DNA of 64,000 nucleotides from Euborellia annulipes (Eukaryota; Arthropoda; Insecta; Dermaptera; Anisolabididae): assembly GCA_023213315.1 (NCBI GenBank), contig JAKCPI010005477.1:62001-126000 (forward strand), read 5' to 3'. This document shows positions 23,059 through 35,425 of this stretch, piece after piece (within the stretch, counting starts at the first letter, position 1; each line of letters opens with the position of its first letter). Both the position numbers and the translations under genes were made by a program. The notes beneath the pieces are model-generated. The model had not been told where the DNA came from. It did not search any database and saw only the letters and a list, made by a program, of their open reading frames with translations.

Positions 23059-23999
23059 ATTCAAGATGGATTTGCTTCATATATATTCATCTAGCCGCAA
23101 TAGCACCCTCCTTATATCAACTGATATCTTTTATTATTTTTAATTTCATTATAATAAGCAACTGAGGAAATTTGTTTTTAACATGTCAATGCCAATTTCT
23201 CATCTCATGTCTTTGATAAACTCCATGGCCCTTTATATTGGTAATAATATTTCAAGGATATAATTGAGGCGCAGCTTACCTGACATTTCGTGATTCAATA
23301 GAGATCCGCCGTTAGTCATGTTTAAAAATTTGTTTGTAAAATAGATTAATCAATTTTTATAAACAACCTGTTGACAGAATGCCTTCCTGCGACGGAGTCA
23401 TTGAAAAAAAAAAACAAAACAAAACATTTCTTGATTTTATCTTTTGAGAGATGAGAAAGTAGCAAAGACCAGACTCTTTCTCGGGTGTCTAGAGTTCGAA
23501 TCCCGGCCTCGACGATATTATTATAAAATCCATAGTGTGAATGATCAAATATTAATTATAAATATTTTTTTTTATAAACGGATCATTAAAAGAAATTAAA
23601 AACTCAATTATAAAAAATTTCACAGATAAATTTTATATTTATACTTTATGAGTGAAATTTATTTAAATCGAGAAAAGAAGAAAAAATAATAACTAAAATG
23701 AGAGGATTAGCAAAAAAAAAAATAAAAATTCATTGCCAAATAAAACTAATTATGAATAAATAAAATAATGACGAATAATTGGGGATTAAATTGAAATATT
23801 CTGATACTAATTCGAAATTTATACTATTAATTTTTATATAGTTTTTTATTTATTTATTTATTATTTAAATTTTGGAGGTGCCTCTTTCAGTTTGATATTT
23901 CAATGAAATCTCCAATCTTATAAATATAAAAAAAAATTTTAAAATTCCGATCGTTGCTTCTTGTTGAAACAATTTGTAAATTAAATATAAATATACAAA
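23059..23999. other. AT-rich stretch, nothing named except a tRNA-like block
   Basis: No coding frame with splice support, and no inverted repeats that I could see. Confidence 0.4.
23447..23520 (+). repeat. tRNA-like block with B box
   Basis: gagttcgaatcccggcctcg fits a B box and T arm, and the upstream gagagatgagaaagtagc is A-box-like. Likely a SINE head without a recognisable tail. Confidence 0.4.
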
Positions 24000-24405
24000 T
24001 TAAACACTAGGTTATTTGTTTCAAAGGTTTTATTAATTAAAAATTAACACTTGATACGTATTTTGACAATTACTTGTCATTATCAGAAGTGATTACATTC
24101 TATTACATGAAAGTGGAAATATTCCACACTAAAGGAAGTAGTACTAACTGTAATACATCAAAGTAACAAGTTTAGCTTACAAACTCAACCCTATATAATT
24201 AAATAATAATTTCGGGGATCATTTAATTATATAGCCATGAGTTTTTTGTAAGCTAAACTTGTTACTTTGATGTATTACAGTTGGTACTACGTCCTCTAGT
24301 GTGGAATGTTTCTACTTTCATGTATTAAAATGTAATCACTTCTTATAATGACAAGTAATTGTCGAAATACGTATTAAGTGTTAATTTTTAATTAGTCTTT
24401 AATTT
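24000..24405. mobile_element. foldback with two facing hammerhead motifs
   Basis: Inverted arms at 24005-24195 and 24238-24405 share agcttacaaactca, ttgatgtattacagt and attaacactt words. The motif at 24048-24091 (minus) has stem I CACTT/AAGTG, core CTGATAA, stem II TGACAA/TTGTC, then AAAATACGTAT and C. The one at 24337-24380 (plus) has the same stems with core CTTATAA and GAAATACGTAT. Each core carries one or two changes. Confidence 0.65.
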
Positions 24406-24519
24406 GTATATTTAATTTTAATTAAAGAAAAATATTTATTTTAAATATTACTAATTATGACTTAACGTCTTCCTTTATGAATTATGTCTTAACGTTTTTG
24501 TTTAACAAACCTATTAGGC

Positions 24520-24776
24520 TGCGGTTCGCCTGCGGCGAACCCTCGCCATTCGTTTATTTCCATGGCCAAAGAAAAATCAATGAAAAACCAAAAAATCTAC
24601 AAAAAAATTCTTAGGCTCCGGTTTGCCTGTGGCGAACCATCGCCGTTCCTTTTTTTCCATTGCCAAAGAGAAATCAATGAAAAATCAACAAAAAAAGTCT
24701 TCGCCTGCGGCGAACCGGAGCCTAAGATTTTTTTTTTGTAGATTTTTTGATTTTTCATTGATTTCTCTTTCGAATA
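24520..24776. repeat. GC-cored foldback
   Basis: The block aggctccggtttgcctgtgg followed by cgaacc occurs twice directly (24518, 24612) and once inverted (24703-24726), with arms extended by caatgaaaaa and ttgtagatttttt words. The GC-rich core gcctgcggcgaacc stands out in AT-rich DNA. Confidence 0.75.
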
Positions 24777-24852
24777 TTAAATCAATTCATACTATAAATT
24801 TTATAATAATATCCTGGAAACGGGATTCGAACTTATTTAAAAAAAAATCATT

Positions 24853-25049
24853 GTGTGGTTTTATGAAACCACGATGCAAGTGAAACTTTTCTGATCGTAG
24901 GCGTTTAACTGAAAATTTTCAGAAAATTATTCAATTAAGGGTATTAAAATCGCGTTTTTAATCTTAACTTAATAATTGGAAAATGGGAATGATAATGGGA
25001 AATCAATAGAGGCATATTAAAAACTGTGAACTATATTTATTTAGTAATT
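24853..25049 (+). repeat. family D repeat
   Basis: About 195 bp shared with 33794-33982. It starts with the hairpin gtggttttatgaaaccac and includes aattaagggtattaaaatcg. A B-box-like gggattcgaac (inverse orientation) lies just upstream at 24822, so it may be the tail of a tRNA-derived SINE. Confidence 0.75.
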
Positions 25050-25064
25050 AGCCGCGCCGCCCGC

Positions 25065-25424
25065 CAGTAGCGTAGCCAGGATTTCTGCTTGGGGGGGGGG
25101 GCCCAAAAGTTTTTGAAATCCCCCCCCCCCCTTTCCAAGAAACTTAAAGTGGAGAAATTTTTTTTAGATAATATAATAATTATAAATAAAAAACAAATAA
25201 AAAAAATTTTTTTCTCTTGAAATAAAAAAAAATTTTAATACAAAATTCGTAAATATTAGAGATTTTTTCAATTATTTATAAGTTTTTTTTTAGATTTTAG
25301 AATTTAGGAGAGTTAATAAAATAATTATTTAAAAAAAAAATAATTAGTGAAAACAATAGGTATTTTTTTGTTTTGGAGAAGGCTTTGGGGGGGGCCGGCC
25401 CCTGCCCCCCTGAATACGCCACTG
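25065..25424. mobile_element. hAT-like MITE
   Basis: Terminal inverted repeats CAGTAGCGTAGCCAGG and (inverted) CAGTGGCGTATTCAGG are typical of hAT MITEs. The perfect 8-bp duplication ccgcccgc flanks both ends (25057-25064, 25425-25432). The interior has G11 and C13 runs and AT-rich filler. Confidence 0.85.
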
Positions 25425-26718
25425 CCGCCCGCCTTCGGCGGGCCCGGGTTGCAAATATTAGCGCGTGTGATTAATGAATGGTAGGCAACCAAAATGATCA
25501 TTTGAGTTCTAAAAAATAAATTATTATACCGAAAATTAAATATTATCCCTATTTTCAATATTAAAATTAAATAACTATATTAATATTTTAATTAGCCAAT
25601 TAGTTGTAATATAAGTAAATAATATTTTAATTTAATCCTAAATTATTTTCCAACTCGATAGTCTTAATTGTTTTCAATCGGCAATAAATTAGATTTTTTT
25701 TTTTGGCACTGTCTCATCTTATATCTCGCTAACGATATCAATTTAAATAATAGAAAAAATCTGGCAATTTTAGCCAGACTTTTTTTTTTTATTAAACTGT
25801 GCTGTGACTAATGATTATGCAGCGATTTAGCGCCAAAAGAGCGAACGGTCCACGTCAAGATCAGGCATTTAATACCGGTTTAAAAAAAAGAAGAAAAAAA
25901 AAAAGAACCATTTGCTTCATAAATTATCGAGGCCAGCTGAGGTGATAAAATGTAATTAATGTGAAAATTGGTCGGTTTTTTTTTTAGGATGAGGTTTTCG
26001 ATCATCGATTAAATGACTCGTTCCATTTAACACTTGAGAATTGAGAAAGCCGCCCCGCCGCCTTCAAGGAATTATCCGTGTCAATAAAATGTGATAATCG
26101 AATCAATTTTTTGATTTCAACATGATTAATTTTTTAAGCCACTAATACGAGCCAAAAAATAAAATGATCTCATTTGAGATATTTTTGTTTTCTTTAATCT
26201 TTTAATCAATTGGAAGGCCAAAAATTGAGTCGTTAGAATAATAAATAATATTTAAAGAAAAAATATTTTTACATAATCCTTCTAATGATATGTAATTTTT
26301 CAAAATTTAAAAAAAACTCGTGGATTTTAAGCTCCAGAGAGAAAAAAATTTAAACGAAAGTGGAGTTGCTTCTCTGTTGGAATTTAGTATAGAAAGAATT
26401 GATCAATAAATAAAAATAAAACGAGAACCCAAATACAATAAGGAGATGACACTATACGTATCTAAACTGTCAATTAATGTTGCTGTTTTAATCCATTATC
26501 TATTTTATTTATATCTATGTTTATATTATAAATGTTCCGCCCCGCAGAGCGGAATAATCAAGCAAAGACACTAACATTTATGGCTCCTGAAGTAGAGATG
26601 TCACTTACAGCTTCTTTTCTAAAACGAAACTTTCAAATATAATAAATTTCAGCTAGAAAATTCCCGAAGAAGAAATATCAAATATATTTTGTTTATAAAT
26701 AGTGGCATTCAATTTTTT
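25425..26718. other. unique AT-rich DNA
   Basis: It begins with the hairpin gcccgccttcggcgggc (25428-25444). The rest shows no repeat or gene. 25780-26100 is less AT-rich and non-repetitive. Confidence 0.35.
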
Positions 26719-26761
26719 AAGTCAAAGTTTCGGTCGCGGGCCATGACCATCTTCAGGACTT
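26719..26761 (-). ncRNA. hammerhead motif with intact core
   Basis: Minus strand: stem I AAGTC/GACTT (five pairs), core CTGAAGA (26756-26750), stem II GGTC/GACC, then GAAACTTT. Stem III is no longer palindromic. A related, weaker plus-strand copy is at 27075-27118 (TTGAAGA, stem II GGTC/GATC, AAAACGTC), making an inverted pair about 350 bp apart. Confidence 0.5.
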
Positions 26762-27258
26762 TAATGATTTTAATTGATTGTTTATTTTCTTCTATATACA
26801 AGTGACTAGTGCATTTAACGGGCATTAATGAATTACACTATTTTAGGTTAAGTTTTACAAGAGATTAAATGCTCTTAACCCATCCTCAGGAGTTACATGA
26901 GACTAGAACAGTTTTATTTATTTATCCCACGTTTAAACAAATTCTAAACCTAATAAAAACAATAGAACATAAAACGTAAAATCTACACCTTTTTTTAAAA
27001 AAATTAATTATACTAATCATATTATTATTTATTTTTTTGATTTAAATAATACACTCATGCATAACATCTAACAAGTTTAAATCTTGAAGAAGGTCACAAG
27101 CATGCGATCAAAACGTCGGCCAAAAATAAACAGACTACTTGTTTGATAAATCTACCGTCATCTTTACCTTATAAACATTAATTTTTGTTAATAATAAAAA
27201 ATAAATGTTGTGTAGGAGGATCAAGATCTTATTAGAGGGCTGCAATTCGCTAAACATC

Positions 27259-27654
27259 CAAGGGGCGGATCCAGGGGGGGTAAAGGGGTATATTTTTATA
27301 TATTTTTTCTTGGAAAATATATTTAATTTTAAAAATTAACACTTAAAAATATGATTTGTATATATATTTTTACTTATGTAAAGTTATAATATTGTGATCT
27401 TGTCGAAAATTCGATGTTGAGGATGTTGATGGAAATAGGTCTCTGATTCCAAAAAAAAGTGGGTCTCTCAAAATGGTCTGTCGCTGTGTGTGTTCAAATA
27501 TATTTCGACACATAAAATGTGGTAGACAACTAGAGAATGAAACTTTATATTACCGAAAGTAAGAGAAAGTTGCATGATGTGAGACCAGTCACACCAGGCA
27601 AACTCCTGGGGGGGGGGCACTCCTTACCGAAAAACTCCTCTGGATCCGTCCTTG
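27259..27654. mobile_element. GGATCC-type MITE containing a deleted family B copy
   Basis: The ends CAAGGGGCGGATCCAG and (inverted) CAAGGACGGATCCAG match the 51.2-kb element. I see no clear target duplication. A family B copy with a large internal deletion lies inside (27366-27599). Confidence 0.6.
27366..27599 (+). mobile_element. family B element with internal deletion
   Basis: The left end (tttttacttatgtaaag, gatgttgaggatgttgatgg) joins directly to the right terminal hairpin ending gaccagtcacaccagg; the central roughly 450 bp is missing. Confidence 0.65.
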
Positions 27655-27728
27655 ATCATAATTTGAGATACAAGAACATTTTTCTTCAAAATGTATAATT
27701 ATATTCGTATATAGGTATTATTACTCGC

Positions 27729-27962
27729 TCAGGGGCCCACATCTTGTGGGTACGTGGATGGCGACCACGAGCTGCCCGAGCTGGGACATGCAGTCCTTCA
27801 GTTCTTTGTTTGTCTGTCTCTTCCTTTCTCTTTTCAATAGGCGTCAGACCGTTCGACGGGCCGGCCTGTCCTATTTCTTCCGGTCGCAACAATGAATGAT
27901 AGGGCTGGAGGGAGAAAGTTAGGTCCGCCGACCCCGCATATGGCAAGGACAGAAGAAGAAGA
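27729..27962 (+). mobile_element. GC-rich retroposon-like repeat with (AAG)n tail
   Basis: Second copy of the 10.0-kb repeat, with the same start (gctcaggggcccacatcttg) and tail (agaagaagaagat), consistent with a SINE or the 3' end of a non-LTR element. Confidence 0.65.
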
Positions 27963-28392
27963 TAAATTTAAAGTTATTTGAATTTTTCATGTTTTTGGAG
28001 ATGTTTAATAACGTTACCTCAATTTTTGGGTCCATTAAATTTTTACCAAGATAATTTTTTCACCCCCTCCCCCTCCTCCTCTCATGCGTAATTAATACAC
28101 CTAAGAGTTTAAAATATATTGTTAACTGTAAAATAAACGGATTATTTGAAGATGGTTAAAAGAAAAATATCTACAATTAATTCTGTTTTTAAATGCTTAA
28201 TAAATTTTACCCTGACATAAATAGGACTACTTTTGTAAACCCTTGATTAAGGATTAGAAACTGACTCAACAAATGTTTTCAATTTAATTACATGAAGCTC
28301 GTGTTGATTCTGATTTCATCAGTGTAATGTCTAAATAAATTGCTTTTTCTCTTTTTAACGAGGAATTTAATGTATTTATGAGAAGTGTTTTT

Positions 28393-29038
28393 CATTTTCT
28401 CTTACCTATATGTATATGTTAATATACATATTTAAATATAGATAAAGTATTGAATTCATGTCAAAAATTCGATGTCGAGATTTTGATGGATATACACGTT
28501 TTGAGGTCCTCTGAATCAAAAAAGTGGTTTTTGCAACATGATCTGTCTGTGTGTGTGTGTGTTCAATTTAAAGCATGAAGCAATTGAGCTAGGAGGTTGA
28601 AATTTTATATTTAAGTTAAGCACTCCACTAGGGCGTGAAAATAAGCTTTTAAACATAATCGGTCAAAAAGTACTAGTACTTTACTGATGTACTTTTTCAG
28701 TTTTTTTAGATTTTCCCAAAATTTGCTCCAAAGATTTTGATTAAAATTCAAAAATCAATTATTTTTTAGATGCTCTTTAAAATGTATATTATCATTTTGC
28801 CATTGAAATCTTCTGAATACCACTTTACTCTTGTATTTCATAAGAAAGATAAGAAAAGTGGTTGCTATGGTAACAAAATATAAATATTTTCCCATATTTA
28901 TAAATTTCGTACATTACTGTCGGGAACTAAATATATGTCGACACAAAAAATCTGGTGTGACAAGCACAGAACACAACTTTCGATTACCGAAGGTAAGAGA
29001 AAGTTGTGTGCTGTGTGACCAGTTACCCCAGATTTTTA
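28393..29038 (+). mobile_element. family B element
   Basis: A complete copy from the left signature cattttctcttacctata to the right hairpin (aaaaaatctggtgtgaca to gttaccccagattttt). Confidence 0.85.
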
Positions 29039-29737
29039 TCTTAAATATTCAAATGATGAATATATTTAACACCTTACTCGTATAACGTAAAATCACGAGA
29101 GATATTTTACTTTTTTCCTCAAAAAAAATTTGAGAAAATAATTAATATATGCAATATAAATAAAAATGAAAGTGTTGGAATATTTAGGTTGTTGTTTTAC
29201 TAGATGATCCTAAAGATATAAAAAAAACGCAAGGGTCGAGTAGGTAGCAAGAAGATTATGGTCCAGACAGCATCCGATTCAATCAGACAAGTAGAAAGAC
29301 CCCCTCTTCCTCCTACAACTCCTTCCCCCCTCCCCTTAAAAAACCGACGACCGCCCACGTGCTCACCATCTCTTATCGTTTTATCGCTAGTTGGCTTCTT
29401 AAGCTTCGATTCGAGATACGGATCTTCTAAGTCGAAACAAAGAGCGACTTACGATATCCTGGCAAATCAATAAATATTCCAGCATATAAACATCTGCTCT
29501 AAGTAATAAAGACCTAAATAAATAAACAATGACGTTAATTGACTTTCGATATTTCTATATCTGATATTTGAGAGGAAATAGTAAAGTATTATTGTTTAAA
29601 AGTAATTAAAATAAAAAAAATAAATAAACTGAGTTTTATGTGAAATTTTAACCCGTTGCCCCCGACCCAGCTGAGAGCAAGGTGATTTCATTTCTAAAGA
29701 TAAAGTCAAAGAAATATAAAATTTCATAGAATGATAA
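29039..29737. other. unique stretch with a CT-rich segment
   Basis: 29230-29480 is GC-balanced, with an open plus-strand frame (29258-29473) that starts ATGGTCCAGACAGC. No splice sites or family similarity support it as a gene. Confidence 0.3.
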
Positions 29738-30731
29738 ATCTGGGGTGACTACTCGCACAGCTCACTTTGTCTTACCTTCGGTAATTAGAAATAGAGCTGC
29801 GCAAAATAATCGATTATTCACAGATTATTTTCTTAAAAAATAATAGATTATTCGATTATTTCGATTATTTTTCACATTGGGAGAAAAATCGATTATTTTT
29901 TGGCTAAAATGCGTTTGAAAAGATCGGATGTGACTCGTATCTAAAAAAAAAGATTTTAACGGAAGTGGAAAAAATAAAATTTTCGCGAAAAATTATGCTA
30001 GACAAAATAAAAAAAGGTATAATCGATCATTTTTTTTTTACATAATCGATTATTTTGCGTCTATCCGGACCCAACAATCGATTAATCGGAATAATCGATT
30101 ATTTTTCATAATCGATAATCGATTATTTTTTTCCATAATCAAACACCCCTAATTAATAAATTGTGTTAGCACACCAGATTTTTTTGTCAACATATAATAT
30201 ATTAGTTTCCGGCTGAAGGCTCTACATTAGATAGATTTCAAGATGTAAAATTTATAAACATGGGAAAATATTTATATTTTGTTGCGGAAATATTTATATT
30301 TTGTTGCCCTTGCAACCCTTTCTTTTATCTTACCTGCTAAGTACAAGAGTAAAATGTGCTTCAAACAAATATTTTGAAAATAAATCGAAAATACACATTT
30401 TAAAGAGGTGCTAAAAAAAATAATTGATTTATGAATTTTAATCAAAATTATTAGAGCAAAAATTTTGGTATTCTATGGGCGACTTCATTTAAAAGCTTAT
30501 TTTCACGCGTCTCTCTGGGTTACCTAACTTAAATATAAAATTTCACCCTCTTAGCTTCCTTCTTGCTTTAAATTAAAAACAAGCAGACAGATATTTAGAC
30601 ACACATAGAGAGGTAGATCAGGGAACTTCTAAACATGTATATCCATCATAATCACGACATCGAATTTTTGACATGAATACAAAACTTTATATACTGTATA
30701 TTACAAATATAGATAAGAGAATGTAAAAATT
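29738..30731 (-). mobile_element. family B element with family H nested in its terminal hairpin
   Basis: Read on the minus strand, the B left end is at about 30731 and the terminal hairpin at 29738-29790 plus 30153-30190. The hairpin is split by a family H element (about 29793-30153). Confidence 0.7.
29793..30153. mobile_element. family H element
   Basis: It starts agagctgcgcaaaataatcg and ends ccataatcaaacacccct. Inserted within the terminal hairpin of a family B copy. Confidence 0.65.
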
Positions 30732-32544
30732 GAAAGATTAATCTATTTTGATATTTTTATAATCGAAATAAAAAATTTTAAATTTCAATATTGTTGATGG
30801 AATAGAGATTTCCGAGCAAATATAAGAATACAAGAAAATTGAAAATTACCCCTTCGAATTGCTTATTTTTTTATTTATTTAAAAAAATGAACTTTACATT
30901 AATTAATTTATTATCAAGAATATTCGCTCTTACAGATACAGATGTATAAATTTTGGAAGGAATCTAATAAGGCATAAAAGAAGAAGAAAAAAGAAATTTT
31001 CAATTTTTATTTCAAAATATTATTGATATAGAAATAAGATTAAAGATGAATTAATCATGTTAGGCAATATTAGTTTTTAAGGCTTTCATCTTTCATCTCT
31101 CCTCCGACTGGTTTTCATAATCAAATTTTTAAATCTCTCCGCTTTAGGTAAGTTCCTTTTTTTGAATGAGCTCTAAGATTATCAGAGTTCTTTGCTGGTG
31201 TTAATTTACAACGACCGAACTACATGTGAATTGGTCTGAGTTCTGTAATTGGCCGGATCCGGTTACACCGAGATTTTAAGATGCTATCACACAAACAGAG
31301 ACTTGCCCTGGAAGAAATTATTTCTCCGATAAATCAAATAAAGAGAATTCCGTTAAAATGTGCGTCTCCTATATCAGCATTGATTAGCCTAGAGGAGTAC
31401 TGGCAACATATCAGATTCCGATAATAGCTAATGTACGTTTGGACGAATTACGAGGCACATTTTTCCCAGCTTGGAAACTTAACCACAAATTGGTAGTATT
31501 TGATCTCTCTATTCCATGAGGAGCCTTTCAGGTTGAATGGAGGGAGAACACTTGATTAAACATAAAGCGGCATAAACAAAGACATCTGAGAGGATTAAGG
31601 ATTTAATGAACATCGTACCAAAAGCAGAAATCCTCTTCCTAAATTACATGGTTTCCATCTTATTTATTAACGGCATTTTCTTTTTGAGAAGCTTCGAGAT
31701 TTCCTTTAAAAGAAGGAGAGAAAAACAAAATAACTCTGCCAAATATTATTACAATGCTTATAAACATGTCTTTTTATAAATTTTGAATGTTTATATAAAA
31801 GAAAATAAGGGGAAGCCGCTTTCAAGATCTCACAATTCAGTTTAGAAAGGATATTTATCTTTATTACTTATTCATTCCGTTTTGTCCACTAGATTATTTA
31901 TTAGACAATATAAATATTATAATTAATTAATTTTTGAGATCTCAACTTCTATTGCTGCTTATACGAGACAAAGATGTTTCTCTGCCTGCTGTTTATAACA
32001 AGCGGCTGACAAGTGAGAAATTTTCCTTTTCTCACTCCCTCCAATTCTCTTGATAGAGATTGTGAGTATTTGTTGGTCTTGTTGACCTCGGTGGCCAGGT
32101 CCAAAGGATACGGAAAGGCAAAAATAATAACACTAGTCGACAAGGTTTTTTTCCACAAGAAATCTGATAAGTGAACCTAGTACATTTTTTCATTCTTAAT
32201 TCAGATATGTAGTTAGAATTTTTCCATCAGGCACAGTTTTAGAGATATAGAGCAAATTAGATTTTGATTGAAAATGGGCTCTAAAACGGCTTTTATTTAG
32301 AATGTTCAAATTATTTTTAACGGGACACCCCGTCAAATTATGCAGATAGTTAGAATACATATAAATTTTAAGTTTCATCCCAATCGGAGGTCATTTAGAC
32401 GTGCCGCAAACGGCTTAAAGTTTTGAAAAATCGAAATTTTTAAGATTTTTTTGCTTTGGTCACCCCTAATACAATTTTAGATATCCCTGAATGAAAAAAA
32501 CATATATGTACGATATTCTATAGTTCTTTGGCTTACTAAAAATC
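30732..32544. other. long unique stretch, possible regulatory DNA
   Basis: 31180-31640 is non-repetitive and less AT-rich than average, with stops in all frames. This makes it a candidate conserved non-coding segment. The remainder is plain AT-rich DNA. Confidence 0.35.
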
Positions 32545-32895
32545 ATTCATTCGTAAAAATCTGTTAATAATTAACGAAATTATTAACAAAAACGTCAGCA
32601 AAGAAAATACACAAGTACACTCACTGGTCGAAATAAATGGACTTCAATTGAATTAAAAAGCGAACCCTATCTACGAGAAGCAAATGTATCCTCTTGGAGC
32701 ATAGGTTCACGGGCACTAACTTTATTATATATTATTAAAAAAAATATTTTTTTGAATCTGATATCTTTATTTATACTTCTAAAAGAACAAGAGGTCCATT
32801 ATTTTCGTCCAGTGAGTATACTTGTGTTTTTTCTTTGCTCACGTTTTTGTTAATAATTTCGTTAATAATTAACAGATTTTTACGAATGAATTGTC
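32545..32895. mobile_element. nested foldback with mariner-like core
   Basis: The outer arms (32545-32620 and 32818-32895) are inverted copies sharing caaaaacgt and attattaacgaaattattaa-type sequence. Inside, inverted ends resembling actcactggacgaaaa face each other (32622 and 32794-32818). A diverged relative of the outer arm is at 58540-58615. Confidence 0.7.
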
Positions 32896-33010
32896 AATTG
32901 TTTAAATAACAATGTAATTTACATTGTCAATTACATTGTTATTTATACACATAGGCTATTGTAAAATTAACAAGCTTATGAACAGACTGTTGACAATCCT
33001 ATTTACTAAA

Positions 33011-33076
33011 ACAACTCCAATGTAACTGAAGATGTAATGATTAATTCGGCAGAAACGTTTTGCGTAAAAGGAGTTA
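33011..33076 (+). ncRNA. hammerhead motif with extended stem I
   Basis: Core CTGAAGA (33026-33032) and GAAACGTT (33052-33059) are intact. Stem I ATGTAA/TTGCGT pairs with G-U wobbles and continues beyond an internal loop as AACTCC/GGAGTT. Stem II is weak (about three pairs). Confidence 0.45.
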
Positions 33077-33793
33077 AATTTAATAGAGGCTCCCTGCCTG
33101 GCTGCTTGCCTATTCAATCCTTTATTCAATTTATAACAATATCGCTATTAATCGTATTTATTCAAATGATTTGGTATTTAAATTAATTACTAATACGTTC
33201 TAAATCCAAATTTAATTAAATAATAAAATCTCTTATTTAGAAAATTTTTTTGCCAGTTTGCAAAAATACGACATGATTTCACAAGCGAAGTTTTCTAGGC
33301 CATATCAAAAAGGAGAGAGAGAGAGAAAGAGAGAGTCAGTCTGTCACTTGATGAACACAATTATTGATGAGGAGATTATGAAAACTTGACAGAGCACAAA
33401 AACTCATCCATTTAGTTTGCTTTGTAGTGATGCTAAGAACCGATTTGAAAACAGTCCTTGGCAATGTCATCCACTAATGAGTGGATGAAACATGCTAGTA
33501 TATGTTTAGTAAATATTTACCAAGATAAAAAAAAAAAAGTGTTCCGTGAGGAAGAGTTTATTAACGCTGTCTTATCTCATTAACCAACCCACCAAAAAAA
33601 AAAAAAAAAAAATTGAACAAGCGCCTTAAAAACAAGATATAGACAACCGTTAAACTTAGTGATATGTTTGGTTGTATTGGCAGGGGCGAATGCTTATCGC
33701 TAGATGAAGAATAGCATAAAAGTTGAGCCAGATATACAAATTTCATTAAAAATATTCTATCAAGAAAAATTGTCAATTACAAAAAATAACATA

Positions 33794-33982
33794 GTGTGGT
33801 TTTATGAAACCACGATGCAAGTGAAACTTTTTTTTCGGATCATAGGCGTTTAACTGAAAATTTTCAGAAAATTATTCAATTAAGGGTATTAAAATCGCGT
33901 TTTTAATCTTAACTTAATAATTGGAAAATGGGAAATCAATAGACGCATGTTAAAAACTGAGAACAATATTTATTTAGTAATT
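33794..33982 (+). repeat. family D repeat
   Basis: Second copy of the 24.85-kb repeat, differing by a few substitutions and a 12-bp deletion. Confidence 0.75.
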
Positions 33983-35154
33983 GAAGATTTGAATAATTTT
34001 AAAAATTATTTTTTATCAATTTAAAAATTGAATAATTAAATCTCACAATTATTTTTTTTATAATTCGTCATATATATATATATTAAATTTCAACTTTCAT
34101 ATTTTTGTCGTCACGGCTTGTGACGTCATAACTTGTAGCGTCACGGCCTTTGACGTCACTGCTTGTAACGCGACATGCTGATAGAGGAACGAAAAAATTC
34201 GAGGCGATCAAATAAAAGTTCCACTTAAAAAAAAAAAAACTAAAATTTTTATTGCATGTAATACATGATTGTTAAATGCATCTCAATAAAAAAAAAAAAA
34301 TTAATTTACATGCAATTATTTATCTAAATTTAAAATTTATTTTTAAATAAAAGTTTCTCTAAATTTTATATTATAAAAAAAAAATTTAGAATTTCAACTT
34401 TGATCTTGCTTCACAACAGCTTTCTTCGCCCACGGCCGAGATCGTCCTTTGAATTTATTTATTTATTTATTGATTAAAAAAAAAAATTAAATTTAAAATA
34501 ATAATGAATTATTGAATAATATCAAGGAAATCGAGATAAAGAGGTGCAATAAACTAAGCCCACTTGACTCTTCGGTTGATATATAAATGGAGGCTAAAAA
34601 TATTTTTTAAGCTTCCATGTTTAAGTAAATTATGTATACTTGATGGTTCCCAACATTATTTAATTATTTATTTAAAAAAAAAAATATTTTTATTTATTGC
34701 GTTTTCTAAGCCACAGGAAAAACAAATAATTTTTATGCTGATTATCAAAAGTCAAACGAAATTGTAATTTAGTGGCGTCATTAGGATGAGGAAGTTCTGC
34801 TAATTTAAGAGTATCTTCTTTAAATAGATTAAAAAATTAGTGAGATTTTTCAAAATGAATTTATATCAGGAAACTCAATAAAGGATGAAAAAAAGATGAC
34901 CTGCTAGATATGATTTATATTAATCTCGCACGCAAAAAGAAAAAAGATTGCTTTACGTGAAAACTGTGTAATTTGAGAAAATTCATTCTTGAAATTGGAC
35001 CAAGAACAATTTTTTTTTTTTTACAATACCCGTTTTTATTTCACATTGATTGGATGCAATTAAATTGCAAATAATTGCTATAACGAAAGGAAAATTTCTT
35101 AAAATTGGTTAATTTATTTACAATTATTGTTATTAGAAATAAAAAAAATTTTGG
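33983..35154. other. AT-rich DNA with a short GTCACGGC repeat
   Basis: 34108-34175 has four degenerate copies of cttgtgacgtcacggc-like words. The rest is homopolymer-rich with no gene seen. Confidence 0.4.
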
Positions 35155-35425
35155 CTTAAATCGTGGTTTATTTTAGCAAATATTAAATAAATAATTACAA
35201 CGTTTCGGCTGCTAATCCTGCAGCCATCATTAGGTAGATTCTTTCATTTTTACCAATGAACACTAACTAGAGGACACTAGCTAGAAGCTAATTATACCTA
35301 ACCCTCAGTGTTAATTGTTAAAAATGAAAGAATCTACCTGAAGATGGCTGCAGAATTAGCAGCCGAAACGTTGTAATTATTTATTTATTATTTGGTACAA
35401 TAAACCACGATTTAAGCAAAAAGTC
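35155..35425. mobile_element. foldback with two facing hammerhead motifs
   Basis: The arms share gtggtttattttagcaaat, ataattacaacgtttcggct and gattctttcatttttaaca-type words. The plus motif (35335-35375) has core CTGAAGA, stem II GGCTGC/GCAGCC, GAAACGTT and stem I TAC/GTA. The minus motif (35236-35196) is the same with core CTAATGA. This is one of the best stem II helices in the window. Confidence 0.7.

Noticed and set aside
22835..23143. Open frame of about 100 aa on either strand, with relatives at 28.8, 55.6 and 60.5 kb
   Set aside because: The same frames recur in every family B copy, broken at different points. They reflect the repeat, not a protein.
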